From: Neopestalotiopsis rosae
Taxonomy: Eukaryota > Ascomycota > Sordariomycetes > Amphisphaeriales > Sporocadaceae
Direction: 5' to 3'
NCBI GenBank assembly: GCA_023078685.1
Contig: JALGAS010000009.1
Coordinates: 2,666,001-2,730,000 of the forward strand
Length of the DNA: 64,000 nucleotides
A program made the position numbers and the translations under genes. Shown in pieces: positions 32,111-42,554 of the stretch (its first letter is position 1; each line of letters begins with the position of its first letter). The notes beneath the pieces are model-generated. The model worked only from the letters and a program-made list of their open reading frames with translations. It ran no database searches and was not told the DNA's origin.

Positions 32111-33607
32111 TCATTTGGACATGGTCCTCTGCAAATTCACCAAATTGCCTTCCATTCTTTTCCGGTGAATTGCCAACGGCTGCGCTTCCTTGAAAAGCTG
32201 CACATAGAAATCCCTCAACTCCATGGTCGTCCTCGTGTCCAGCTGCTCGAAAAACCCATAGTCCCGAGCGGCAGCGGCAATCCCAGGTGCAGCAGACTCC
32301 ACACAAACATTTTCTATTGCGAGAAAATGACGCAGCCTCCAGATGGATGGACGGGGTGTCTTTGCCTCAAGGAACACGCGCAAGCGAATAAGGAGGTCGT
32401 CATCTTCAGCGAGCATGAAACTTTTTCCGATCGGCAAGTCTCGCCAGCATTTGTTGAGCATGGTCGTGAGCTTCCCTCCTTCCCACGCCTTCCAGAATTC
32501 GTCGAAGCTGCATGTAGGACCTTGCTCCTTCATCCATTTCACCGTAGCTGATGACCCGATACATTGAGCGTATTGCTCTCGGGACATTGATCCGAAGAGC
32601 ATAGTGCTGTACATTGCCCCGAGCCTCCTTTCCTCATGCTGGTCATGGCAAACAACGAAACCAAAGTCGAACCAGTGGCAGTGTTCGCTGTTCATCGGCG
32701 GCGGGTACAGATTGTCGACGGCCATGCAAAAAAACGCGAAGCAATGCATCTTCGCAAAAGGAGTCAAGTCCTCAAAGTCCTTATGTTGGTCCTCGGGAGC
32801 CAGATACTTCCGGCCTCTGGCCTGCATACTTTGTACCTGCTTCATAGGGCTTGGTGGTCGGGGAATTGAGTCGTGACCATCAAGCAGTTCGAAGCGGGTA
32901 CGGTATCTCAGGAACCAAAGAAAGTATTCTCCCCTAAAACCCTTGGGTAACTCTTCGAACCTTTCGACTATCTTTGCGGCCATGTATGGGTTTTCCCCTG
33001 GGTCCGATCGCCACTGGTGGAGCTCTTCGCGTGTGAAATGGTTTGGATGATAGCGAACAAGCCCGGCAAAGACCCCAACTAAGTGTGACTCTTCGTTTTT
33101 GCTTTCACACCGGTCGAATCAATAGCCCTGCCGTACTTGGAGATCCGTCGGAAGTTCATCCATGAGGATATCCTCGTAGAGGTAGTCTGCTTATGTGACT
33201 TGTCGCATATTGCATGCGAGAAAATGTGACAACCGCATCCCCCGTTCACAGATTTTACTACAGAGTGGAGCTCCTCCGCAGTGAGAGCATTGCCGAGCGG
33301 TTTCTACCTCAAAGCAGCTAGCGCAAAGCTTTTTAGGATTTTCTGTGGGCGTCTCGTATCGTTTTTGGAATTCTAGGACTTCCTCATCTTCGATAGGACC
33401 CAAGGATCTAGTCGTATCATTCTCAGCATCCAGTTTTGCAAACATCGAAGATAGTGGAATAAAATTGAGTGGATAGACGCTCTTTGGGTTTCCCGGAGCA
33501 CTTACAGTAAACGAGAAGAGCGTGAGACTTGTCGACTCGTCCGTCGCGCGCATCTCGATCCGTCTCCAGGAGCCTCTTAATCTCCGCGGCCAGCTCTGAG
33601 TCCGCAT
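32111..33607 (-). pseudogene. MYND-type zinc-finger protein, inactivated by two in-frame stops
   Basis: One frame on the minus strand runs from 33607 to 32111, interrupted by TAA at 33193-33191 and TGA at 33121-33119. Before the first stop is a MYND finger (CASC, then CSHC, LCSKIC, and H-x3-C in SHFLAC). Between the stops is ADYLYEDILMDELPTD, a segment that fungal MYND proteins carry after the finger. The TGA falls in GY-stop-FDRC, where Trp is expected (TGG to TGA). After it the frame encodes 290 more well-formed residues (CVVCH, WRDLPIGKS, and so on). Conservation across the stops in one frame argues for recent point inactivation and against an intron. The sequence before about 33510 looks foreign to the family and may be a fused fragment. 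Confidence 0.7.
33480..33545 (-). repeat. Short segment shared with 40268-40311
   Basis: About 42 bp around CACGCTCTTCTCGTTTACTG (minus strand) followed by TAAGTGCTCCGGGAA recur on the plus strand at 40268-40311 with one mismatch. The segment looks like an exon end plus donor (ACT/GTAAGT). Confidence 0.75.
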
Positions 33608-33793
33608 TGGTGTACAAGGTGACCTTTTTTGTCAGGCGACGCGCCATTCGCGAGAGGTGCAAGGCGAGCCTGTCTCGTAAAGTGCTGCATATGTGTACGG
33701 GGTTATCATGTGTCAGTCGTAAATAGACTTGACGGCCCGGGCTGGCCCAAGGAGACGAACCTTTGACGGCACTGGGCGTCTGAATCGATATGA

Positions 33794-34609
33794 AGGCCGG
33801 AGTGCGCTCACGACTTCTCTTCCACGGCGCCGTCGCAGCTTGAATTCTCGGCGGGGCCCGTGGACGATTGGTGGGAGCCCGCAGGAGCCGGAGGCGGAGG
33901 CGGAGGCGGCAGCGGCCCCTTTCCCGAAGGGTCCCACCGCAGCGGCAGCGGCCCGACGCGCAGCCTGGGGGTCCACGTCGTTCCGCAGCACGTCAACGGC
34001 GCCCCGTCCCATTCGCTGCCTCAGGGTCTCCTAGACCATGCCGACAGCGCCGCCGACGACGATGGTCGCAGGCGGCTAGCGCAGCTCGTCTCGCTCTGCC
34101 GCAAAGCCCGCAAGCTCGAAAGCCAGCTCCAGTCCCGGCTCAGCACACTAGACGAGATCATGAAGATGAACAAGACGTGCCTGGCCGATATTGTCGACAT
34201 GACGGGCGCCAAGAAGGAGGGAAGGGAGGGCAAGGAGGGCGGCCGCATCTGCCGGTGCTCCCTCGCCATCATGGCCACCTGTCTCGACACCATGCTGACC
34301 CTCTTCGAGAACGTCGTTAAGGCGTCCTGGCTCAATCCCCGGGGCAGCCAGTCGTCGCCACCGCCGCCCGGCGAGCCCTGCATGCCCAGCCTGCACTTTG
34401 GCGTGTTCGAGGTCGACCCTGCGGAGCAGGCCGCCATCGCGCGGAGGATTCTGGCCCGGGAGCTGCGGAACTACCGAGACGTTGTGCGCACGCTGGCTGC
34501 CACCTTGAACAATCACTCCAATGATATGTTTCACAAGCTCATGGGCCAGTGGTGCCTGTCGCTGATGGCTCGAGTCGAGCGGCTGCCTACCGCGTTAGAT
34601 GTCGAATAA
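33794..34609 (+). CDS. AflR-type regulator fragment lacking the Zn2Cys6 cluster
   Basis: Open from just after a stop at 33791 to 34609. The best start is unclear: there is no ATG before residue 100 of the frame. The C-terminal region (CRCSLAIMATCLDTMLTLFE, PSLHFGVFEVDPAEQAAIAR, and so on) matches the conserved C-terminal domain of AflR-like fungal regulators of secondary metabolism. FSAGPVDDWWE is also typical of the linker. The N-terminal Zn2Cys6 DNA-binding cluster is absent, and its expected place is taken by the MYND pseudogene on the other strand. The block (33730-34610) is clearly more GC-rich than its surroundings, as is the 3' exon of the neighbouring P450. It is likely a truncated regulator gene. 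Confidence 0.6.
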   Translation, partial: RPECAHDFSSTAPSQLEFSAGPVDDWWEPAGAGGGGGGGSGPFPEGSHRSGSGPTRSLGVHVVPQHVNGAPSHSLPQGLLDHADSAADDDGRRRLAQLVSLCRKARKLESQLQSRLSTLDEIMKMNKTCLADIVDMTGAKKEGREGKEGGRICRCSLAIMATCLDTMLTLFENVVKASWLNPRGSQSSPPPPGEPCMPSLHFGVFEVDPAEQAAIARRILARELRNYRDVVRTLAATLNNHSNDMFHKLMGQWCLSLMARVERLPTALDVE

Positions 34610-35077
34610 AGAGTTCATTAACGTTGATTCTCATGCCTGTGTTTCGTCTCTGTATCACTGGAGCTCTCGAATAAACTCCGGACCGCTTTTCGGCGGCGGT
34701 CCAGTCCTAGCTGCGAGGCATCCCTATTGGACTTTGTCTTTTCCCCGTATGCGAATGGGACTTACAGTATTCCACTCCGCCTCCTGCCGATGCGTGCTCA
34801 CGGGCCGATCGACGTCTTCGGATACATATATGGGCAGATTTATGTACACGACTGTGACGAGTGGACCGACAGCTAAGTCCGACGCAGTTTTGGGCTTTAC
34901 TGGTGTCTGTTGTACACTTTCCCCTGCACCAACTTTACATAAAGTCACCGACTGCAAGTCATATTCGTCTTAAAGATCTACCAGAAGCCTCAAAAGGCTT
35001 CTATTCAACTCGTCCCTCTTCACTAAGGCTCAACCATTGTATCGTCTCAGTGGCACCCTGAATGCCCGACAAACATT

Positions 35078-36663
35078 ATGGCCGGCACTCTGTTCATGGC
35101 AGCCATAGCAGTTGCATTACTACTTCTCTGGTACTATACCACACCGACGTACTCAGACGGCGAGCCGAAGCCCATCCCACACCGAATTCCCATTCTCGGT
35201 CATGCTGTTAGCTTCTCTCGAGACCGTCGGACTTTGGTAGCACGGTCCATGTAAGAGGTGACACTACTGCCTGGCTGTGCAACCTCTAAGCTTAGAATTC
35301 TTCTTCACAAGTGCTCAGAACAATAACGAGCCCTTCTCGTTGCTGATTGCGGGAAGGAAGCACTACGTTTTCAACAAGTCGGCAGAGTTTACCGAAGTCT
35401 TCAGAAACTCAAAGTCTCTTGACAGCGTGGGATTTTTGCGGCTCGTCATGAGAAACTTGTTTGGCATCAAGGCATCCGATGCCGAGGCATTCGTGGCCGG
35501 CAGTGTCAAGCCCATCCTGCACGACGTTAAATCGCTGTATTTGCTCCGCACCGAGAACAATGCCATCACGGCGGCGACCTACTATGAGGAGGTCCGACGG
35601 GCCATGGTGCGTTTTGACAAGACACTCGCGCAGAGCGACACCAAACTGATCACCAGAGATGTCTTGCACATCATTGCAAAGTTTCAGAGCGAGCCAACGA
35701 CTAATGCGTACTTTGGAAGGCTGGTCCTAGATGTTGATCCTCAGATCCTCGACGCTCTCAACGTGGTCAACAAACACGGCTTTTGGTCCTTGCTATTTGG
35801 CATCCCACGGTTCGTGTCCCCAAAACCATACAGAGCCCGCGACAGTATCGTCCAGACGTTCAGGATACTCGTTGATGCCGTCGATGAGAGAGACGGAGTT
35901 GCTTCGCCATACATTGAGAATCGCATTCGGCAGCTTCTGTCTCATGGCCTATGTGGAGACACCGTTGCCAAAGACGTCTTGAGTGTCTTTTCCGGGTATG
36001 TTGATCAGCACCAAGACTCTCACCTCTCCAGATGCTTTGGCTCACCAAACTTACAGTGTCCACTCAAATTCAATGCCCACGGCATATTGTACAATAGTCG
36101 AACTCATGGAGTATCCAGGGCTCATTCCCGTCTTTCGATCAGAACTCGAGGAAGCCGGTTATGTGACAACGTTGCCGGCGGACCACGTTGGGATATTTCC
36201 CGAAAGGGTTCCCCGGATGCGGTCCTTCCTTCACGAAGTCCTGCGCGTCCACAACAACGGCACCGCATTCCGCGAGGTCCTGGAGGACACCACAATCGTG
36301 GCGGCAGGCCGGACGTGGCAGCTGAAGAAGGGCGCCGTGGTCGACCTGCCCAACTCTCTGCTGTGCGCAACCGAGGACATTCATCCCGAACCCCACAAAT
36401 TCGTCGCTGACAGGTTCTTGGACAAGCGCTTGGGGGGGCAGGGCGAGAACTTCACGAAGACGGTGAAGCCGTTCGGGGGCGGCGTCAGCTTTTGCCCGGG
36501 TAGGGTGTTCGCCGAGAAGCAGATTCTCGCATTCTTGGCTGTTTTGATAGAGCAGTACGATCTCCGAGTGGTGACCCCTGGGTTCAAAACGCCCCGAAAC
36601 TCGGACATTGACGAGGTGCTGTGGTCTCCACCCATCGAGATCGAGATGACGAAAAGAGCATGA
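35078..36663 (+). CDS. Cytochrome P450 monooxygenase
   Basis: Three exons: 35078-35250, 35312-35995 and 36057-36663 (introns of 61 bp each), 487 residues with all phases consistent. Residues 1-20 form a membrane anchor (FMAAIAVALLLLWYY), followed by a Pro-rich hinge (KPIPHRIPILGH). The K-helix ExxR is Glu346-x2-Arg349 (HEVLR). The heme loop is FGGGVSFCPGR with Cys432 as ligand. The overall form resembles the fungal P450s related to oxysterol/prostacyclin-type hydroxylases. It should act at the ER with a P450 reductase; the substrate is unknown. It lies about 470 bp downstream of the AflR-like fragment in the same direction, consistent with a remnant metabolite cluster. Confidence 0.9.
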
Positions 36664-37615
36664 GGCGATCTGATTCGACACATATAGCAAAGGTAGTTCA
36701 CGGCATTCGGTTGTTGACAACGAATTGAATGAAAATAATCATATTAGGCTACTCGCATTGCAGCCTTCTTACTATTTCAGTCCCACTTACCCCGAGGGCT
36801 CTCAACCACCCAGGCCTATATTGTAAGGCCCCAGCAGGGCCAAAGGGTCACCTGGTACACAGTAAGGAACGTACGAGAAATGAAGCAAAGGCAAGTGAGT
36901 GAATATATCTAGCTGCAAGGCCACACAGTAGGAGTGAGCAGGGTAATCTGACTAATCTATTGATGGGTGGCAGGTGTGCGAGCTAAAGTGGGTGAAAGAG
37001 AGAAAAAGGGCGGAATTGCCGTGAGGCTGGAGGTGCTGGTAGACTTGGTATAACGAACTTAGAAAAGCCTGTTATGGTCATTGTGCCGCTGGGTAATCTG
37101 TGCATCTTGCCACTCCGTGCTCACGACGAACTTGATCGTTTCTTCAACAATATTTACGCCTGGCGACCAGTCCTCAGGTTTGGACGTGCTCTTTTTTCCA
37201 GAGATAGCTTCCCTTCACGCGTTTCCGTACTGTGAAAAATCCGAGTCCGCTATGCTGTCCGGCTGCCTGCAACGGAAGAAGAAATGCTTTCTGATGAATG
37301 AAGTGATGATCTGATGATGCGGAACGTACGTTCAGTGTATCGTACATAGAGACTGAAATGAAGTTGGGGCGCCTCCATAAGTGAAACAAGTGGCAGTGGA
37401 ATACCAAAACGATCCAAAGAGCTAGTAGTGTACCGCTCAATCTCATTCGGGGATAGGTATCCACGACAACTCCACTAGTGGACTTTATCGACGGTTTTGG
37501 CTTCATTGACTGCAAAAGATGTTTTGTGCTACAGTATGCTGTATATGTACTGTATACACACACAGTTCCTTGGTGTCATATCCAAGCTGCAATGATTGTG
37601 TTGGTAAGTGTTAAA
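36664..37615. other. Intergenic region, nothing supported
   Basis: Short frames only (for example 37174-37563 minus), with no domain. Confidence 0.5.
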
Positions 37616-37839
37616 CACGGACGATCCACATCCGGCGCTGACACTCATGTACATCAGCCAGATCCATTTGGTATTGTCATCCATGAGTACTTCGGCCAGC
37701 CAAAGGTAATCAAACTGACAGTAGAAAGTTGCTTGTCAACCAGAGCCAATTTGGGCTGACTGAAGTACTCATGGATGACAGTACTAAGCAGGTCTGGCTA
37801 GGGTACATATAGATCAGCGCATAATATGGATCGTCCGTG
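37616..37839. repeat. Large imperfect inverted repeat (hairpin), 87-bp arms
   Basis: The left arm (37616-37702) and right arm (37753-37839) are reverse complements with scattered mismatches around a spacer of about 50 bp. The outer 12 bp pair perfectly (CACGGACGATCC with GGATCGTCCGTG). An inner run also pairs well (GAGTACTTC with GAAGTACTC, TGTCATCCATG with CATGGATGACA). It ends about 140 bp before the ferric reductase start, so it lies in or near that promoter. Confidence 0.85.
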
Positions 37840-37979
37840 CTCAAAGACGAGAAGAGAGACAAAAGACAAGAAGCCAATTTTGATGGTCTCTGTGTCAATA
37901 TATACGGCTTGATTTCTTCCACAGCAACGAATCAAGAGCCGCCAACACTGTGATCACTCTTACTGTACGCAGAATTTAT

Positions 37980-39790
37980 ATGGAGATGGATGTCATCCTT
38001 ACATATGCCATATCTTGGTGTGGCTTATTCCTTTTGATCATAGTTGTCAACTTGGCAATCAGACACCAAAGGCCCGCAAGATCGATCCTTTTGCACGCAT
38101 TAAAGCTTTTCCTCTATCGGGACGTAGTGCGCCGACATAAGCTGATAGGTCCTGTCACAATACTTTCACTGGCTGTGCACATTGGTTATATCGCACTTCA
38201 CATATTTTGTCTTACCTTCCGTGCTCATTCGGTTCGGGAGTTCGCTCTTCGAGCAGGAAACATGGCACTTTTGAGTCTCTTGCCTCTTGGGTTTAACTTT
38301 TCTCTGAAATTCTGGTTTGATAGCCTGGGTATGCCTTTGGCGACTGGTTTGTCCATTCACCGCGCTAGTGGTTGGATGTGCTGCGTTCTGGTCTTATGCC
38401 ACGTGGTTGCTATGATGGTGTCTGCCGGTTCTTCCTCAATCTTCGATGATTTGTATACCTCTTTGGTATTTCAGTCAGTCGGATCTTAGTTGCAACACAA
38501 TTTGCTGATGTTGAAACAGGGTGCCACGTCACTTCTTATACTCGCCATTTTATCACTCCCCTTTTTGCAGCGCCGCTATTATGAGATCTTTCTCAAGGCA
38601 CATCAGATCTTGGCGATTGCTGCAATCATTAGCATTGTTCAACATCTGCTGCCAACTTCAAATTTACAATTTCAATTTGCGATCGGATACTTGGCAGCTT
38701 CGCTGGCGATATTTGTCGCCCGTTTTTGCCTCATGGTCTTTCGCAATAAGAAGATGGGACGTCGATTCACTAGAGTTCTCATCAGAGAGGCGCATGGATT
38801 AGTGCATATGGACGTACGGCTACCTAGACCACTCAAGGTCGATGCTGGCCAATATATCCTGGTGTGGATCCCAAGTATCAATCTCTCGTCTTTTCTCCAG
38901 ATGCATCCATTTACAGTGGCTTCCTGGTCGAGTGTTGCAAAGGACAAGCTCGATCTTGTCGTACAGCCGCGTCGAGGTATCACGAGTGACATGAGGAATC
39001 TATGTCTGGATACCGGTGCTTTTAGCGAGGCATCACCCAGTCAGGAGAGACTTGCTTTCGTCAGCGGACCTTATGGACGAACCATTCCTGTTTGGGATTA
39101 CAGAGGCGTGCTATTGGTTGCAAATGATTTCGGCATCGTCGCCTTGCTTCCATATTTGACCAAATTAGTGCATGGATATCGGCGCCGAAAGGGGTGCACA
39201 AGACGCGTCCATCTGGTGTGGCACACGAGAAAACTCGGTAAGCTCAAGCAGCAGACCGGTGCCGGATACATACTCACCGTTGTCAGATCATATCCATTCG
39301 CTCCTGAAATTCTTGAACTACAACTTGGAGGAGGATCAAAGCTACGTTAGTTTTCCCATTGCCCCTGTCCTATCTCGACCGCGAATAGTCCATACAACTA
39401 AACTTTCTAATCTAGATGTTTACAATTTCGATCTTTTTCGAAGAAGAGCTCATAAGTCGTCCTTCCGGTCATCGCATTAGTATATATAATGAAGCTCCAG
39501 ATATGAAGCGACTCATCAGTGAAGTAGTAGCAAGGAACTTTTGGGAGCCAGTAGTCCGCAAGGAGCGAAGTGCTGTAGAACTGTCGGACGAAGACCAGAG
39601 GGAGGAGGAAGATGAGAGCGCAATGCTTATTCTTGGTAAGTTGCTGATCGAGTCATACATGAAAACTGAGCTCACCAACTACCAACCAGTGTCGGGATCT
39701 GGGAAGCTTCGTGATGAGATCCGGAAGCACGCTCAACCATACCTAGCGAAGGATATTGTACTAAAGGAACTTGATTTCCAGCCCGAATGA
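37980..39790 (+). CDS. Ferric/cupric reductase transmembrane protein (Fre/NOX superfamily)
   Basis: Five exons: 37980-38465, 38520-39237, 39287-39345, 39416-39635 and 39690-39790. Phases agree and give 527 residues. The N-terminal half has six or so membrane helices carrying heme-ligand histidines in pairs (GPVTILSLAVHIGYIALH, SIHRASGWMCCVLVLCHVV, FLKAHQILAI, QHLLP). The C-terminal half has the FAD site HPFTVASW, the NAD(P)-binding region (FVSGPYGR, VLLVANDFGIVALLPYL) and the terminal VSGSGKLRDEIR. These enzymes pass electrons from NADPH across the plasma membrane to Fe(III) or Cu(II). The long hairpin at 37616-37839 lies just upstream. Confidence 0.9.
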
Positions 39791-39799
39791 TCTTGTGGG

Positions 39800-39913
39800 A
39801 TGCAACTCGGCTTTCCAATACAGGAATGCCAATTCTGCAACAGAGTCTTCACCAGAAAGTGTGATTTGTCCAGACACTGGAATCATATGAGAAAACGAGG
39901 TGTTTGTAGCTAG
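39800..39913 (+). CDS. 37-residue ORF with a single C2H2 zinc finger
   Basis: An ATG 9 bp after the ferric reductase stop opens a 37-codon frame: a C-x2-C pair (ECQFC), Phe, Leu and H-x3-H (RHWNH), the complete C2H2 spacing, then a basic end. It is too short for usual gene prediction. It could be a downstream ORF on the reductase transcript, a solitary microprotein, or the surviving finger of a dead regulator gene. The intact finger spacing is the only evidence. Confidence 0.35.
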   Translation: MQLGFPIQECQFCNRVFTRKCDLSRHWNHMRKRGVCS

Positions 39914-39979
39914 AGTACGAAAAAGAAAACGACAGTGTTTCATGAGATGTAGTCCATATCAGCTACTTCAGACTAATCC

Positions 39980-40278
39980 ATTTGATTGATATGAGACTCG
40001 ATGCCATCGTAAATAATTACGACAATCACCAATCAGCTGTAATTGAAGCCCTTTGCCTCCCATGTGGCTTATCTCCCTGTGAACGGAACTCTGTAATCCT
40101 TTGAAAAGAGAATGCGAGTGCCTTCGCTCTTTCTGGCCCGTAAGCAGTCTAGTATAATGCAGCCACATCCGCGACAGGAGTTTGGCGTCTCGGGTGCAGT
40201 AGAGCTCGATCGCCTCGAGAGTGGACGCAGGTTTGATACTCCGAAGTTACCGCCACGTTCCGGGGCGGCAAGTCGCAC
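39980..40278 (-). pseudogene. 3'-5' exonuclease-domain gene fragment (frameshifted)
   Basis: On the minus strand, pieces in different frames read LAAPERGGNFGVSNLRPLS, then a helix ending LWLHYTRLLTGQKE, then remnants of the C-terminal tail. The same order occurs in the relic at 58900-59184, with LWLHYDKLLTSQK and the same tail better preserved. Frames change within the fragment, so it is dead. Fungal proteins with this tail belong to the DEDD 3'-5' exonuclease family. Confidence 0.65.
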
Positions 40279-40311
40279 GCTCTTCTCGTTTACTGTAAGT
40301 GCTCCGGGAAG
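40268..40311 (+). repeat. Short segment shared with 33480-33545
   Basis: About 42 bp nearly identical to the minus-strand stretch inside the MYND pseudogene region, abutting the exonuclease fragment at 40278. Confidence 0.75.
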
Positions 40312-40407
40312 TCATTGCCATGTGTCCATCGAGTGCTATGGCGGTAATTAGCATTTTCGATCCATAGATTTACAAATGAATGACGGTCAAACATACGCAG
40401 GCTGCAA

Positions 40408-40647
40408 TTATTCATTGCTGTCAAGGTGCAGATTGCTATCCTCTGTATTGTAGAACTTGCAAGCACTACCACGGAAACACCGAGGATCTTTAACACAATG
40501 ATGACTGAGATAGCAATCATAGTCATCGCATTCAGGGCCATGGAGGCAGATGCCAGTGCGGGCTTTGTAGCGATGTATTGACATCTCCTGTGGAGTGAGG
40601 TCGATGTTGTGCACGCGTTCGCAGCCGGATTGTACGAGAGCTACCAC
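40408..40647 (-). pseudogene. CCCH zinc-finger gene fragment (3' end)
   Basis: The minus-strand frame reads LTPQEMSIHRYKARTGICLH, a CCCH finger (C-x5-C-x4-C-x3-H in CLHGPECDDYDCYLSH), then CVKDPRCFRGSACKF and a terminal H. This is the pattern of the C-terminal tandem fingers of fungal CCCH RNA-binding proteins. Nothing upstream continues the protein, so only the 3' end is present. Confidence 0.5.
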
Positions 40648-40766
40648 TAGCGGCTACTTCCAACTTAGATTATACTTGCCACCCTTTTTAATACTTGGTA
40701 AGAGAGACCACCTGTGCGAAGCATGTCCTGAGTCAGACTCTGCCTTGGTCAGATTTTCACGATACC

Positions 40767-42554
40767 TTATATCCAGCCCAGACTATTTTGGGAAAGTACT
40801 GGCCGTGAGATGTTAGGAGTTCTCTGAGAATCTTTCCATCGACGGGCCTTGTGAGTACGTTGGTTCGTCACCGAAGTATGCCCCTGGAATACTTCGAAAA
40901 CGTTCCGGTGGATAGGCACACGGCTACTTGCGGCAGGGTCGATTGCCCCCCGCATAGTCGACGAGTCAGTGGCACGCAAGTTTATGAGCGACCGTTTCTT
41001 CTTCAACCGGTAGCGTCGGGCAGCGACAATCGATAATCCACCACACGCCCCTACAAGAGACACAGCAGCCATAACGATACCAACAGTCCTTCTTCTCTCT
41101 GCACTCGTTTGATTATTTGTCGTGTCTATGGTTGGCTCGGTTGTAGCTTCAACGGAGCCAGAAGTGGCTTTCGTGGATATCACCGTGGCCTGGGGGCTTC
41201 TGTGGGACGAGCGGAAGGCCTGCCCTTGATTCACACTTGATGTATCAGTGTCCGTGATTTCGATACAGCATTCCGCCACTGCAGCGGAAGTTGTAGCATG
41301 CTCGGTCGAGATCCCTGTCCGCAGCATACCGTCAGTTTCGAAGATACTGGACAGAGAAGCCGTGAGACTGTCTGTGGTCTGTGTCTCCCACAGCCCCCAA
41401 CCGTTACGATCTGCTACTGGAGTGATATTCGCGTCGGTAACATAATCGGTACCATCATTTTGCGTATGCTCTGGACCGAACGCTGATAATGGAGGTTGCG
41501 AAACATCCAAGATCACAGTGCTCGCTCTAGTGGCCGTATTGCTATATTGCAGTCCGAGACTGTTCATCATTGCTTTCGTCACGGCATCAACTGTGCTTTT
41601 TGAAAACACATCATACGCAGAAGCGTCTTTGAATGGCGAAAACACAACAGTCTCGTGTGAAGCAGAAATGGCCGCGACTTCAGATAGGTCGGTAAGAGAT
41701 GGTGAAAGAACCCCGGCTGATGCATCAGTTTCTGTGCTTTGCAACGAGGTGGCGGACATCTGATTCGATGATTCTATGACGTATACCTCGCTCACAGACG
41801 AATTAATGAGTTGAGGAAGAATAGAGCTTGTTTCTCCCGTGCCTGAAACGGTCCCTTCTACTGATGATTGTACATCCGATTGTTGTTTGAGAATTCCAGT
41901 CATTTGTACTCGCATTGTTGAGATTGCGTCGGCCTGAACCACAACTGAGGATGTCGCAAACAATGTTGGGACTGAAGGTGTTTCTCCCGTTAGCGTGGTT
42001 ATGCCAAGAGTGCTGCTAGATGCTTTGGACGGCCTATTGGACACAGTGAATGTGGAATCAGTTTTAACAGTTGCCAGGAATGACAAATTATGATTTATTG
42101 TAGTCGCTGAGGGCGCTGCGTGAGATGATCTCGCCATGCTCGAAGTTTGTATTTCAGTGCTAGTGCTACCTTCATCATTGGCAGAGCCGATATCGTATCG
42201 TAAAGTCCAAATGTTGGCATTGGGCGGAGATGAAGTCCAGTTCCCGGGTTGAGTGCTTCCAAGGGTAGAAGAATACCGCGATGCAATCGTCAGGTAGTTG
42301 TTTACAAAGTCGGCAGAGGACGAGTCAGCAGCGGACGAGTCAGGCGGGAAGGTTGCGATGCTGGATCCCCGAAGAGCTGTCGCACCTTCGTGGAAGAGTT
42401 CAACTGGCTGAAGAGGCCTCCGCGTTGAGTTTGAATCGCCGCTGACTGGATTACTAAGGTGGCCTGTGGTATTTGTAGGGACTCGATCAATACTACGTTC
42501 GCAGAGAGCCTTATGTGCCAGCAGTATCACGGCTACCATGGTCCGTTTTGCCAT
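40767..42554 (-). CDS. Mucin-like single-pass membrane protein (sensor-type)
   Basis: One frame, 595 residues from the ATG at 42554; 25 further codons upstream lack an ATG. Residues 1-20 (MAKRTMVAVILLAHKALC) form a signal peptide. About 470 residues are rich in Ser and Thr with many N-x-S/T sites, so a heavily glycosylated extracellular part is expected. A single membrane helix follows (TVGIVMAAVSLVGACGGLSI), then a basic stop-transfer stretch (RRYRLKKKR) and a cytoplasmic tail of about 75 residues. This layout is that of fungal wall-stress sensor or signalling mucin proteins, though no WSC or Cys-rich head domain is visible. The specific role is not assignable. Confidence 0.75.
   Translation of the reverse strand: MAKRTMVAVILLAHKALCERSIDRVPTNTTGHLSNPVSGDSNSTRRPLQPVELFHEGATALRGSSIATFPPDSSAADSSSADFVNNYLTIASRYSSTLGSTQPGNWTSSPPNANIWTLRYDIGSANDEGSTSTEIQTSSMARSSHAAPSATTINHNLSFLATVKTDSTFTVSNRPSKASSSTLGITTLTGETPSVPTLFATSSVVVQADAISTMRVQMTGILKQQSDVQSSVEGTVSGTGETSSILPQLINSSVSEVYVIESSNQMSATSLQSTETDASAGVLSPSLTDLSEVAAISASHETVVFSPFKDASAYDVFSKSTVDAVTKAMMNSLGLQYSNTATRASTVILDVSQPPLSAFGPEHTQNDGTDYVTDANITPVADRNGWGLWETQTTDSLTASLSSIFETDGMLRTGISTEHATTSAAVAECCIEITDTDTSSVNQGQAFRSSHRSPQATVISTKATSGSVEATTEPTIDTTNNQTSAERRRTVGIVMAAVSLVGACGGLSIVAARRYRLKKKRSLINLRATDSSTMRGAIDPAASSRVPIHRNVFEVFQGHTSVTNQRTHKARRWKDSQRTPNISRPVLSQNSLGWI

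Noticed and set aside
31664..32551. Long plus-strand frame of 295 codons
   Set aside because: It is antisense to the MYND protein frame, which carries recognisable family sequence; the plus frame has no domain.
34148..34534. Minus-strand frames opposite the AflR-like gene (also 33713-34012 and 34021-34437)
   Set aside because: GC-rich coding DNA yields long antisense frames; the plus strand has the conserved domain.
36139..36720. Minus-strand frame of 193 codons
   Set aside because: Antisense shadow of the P450 heme-binding exon.
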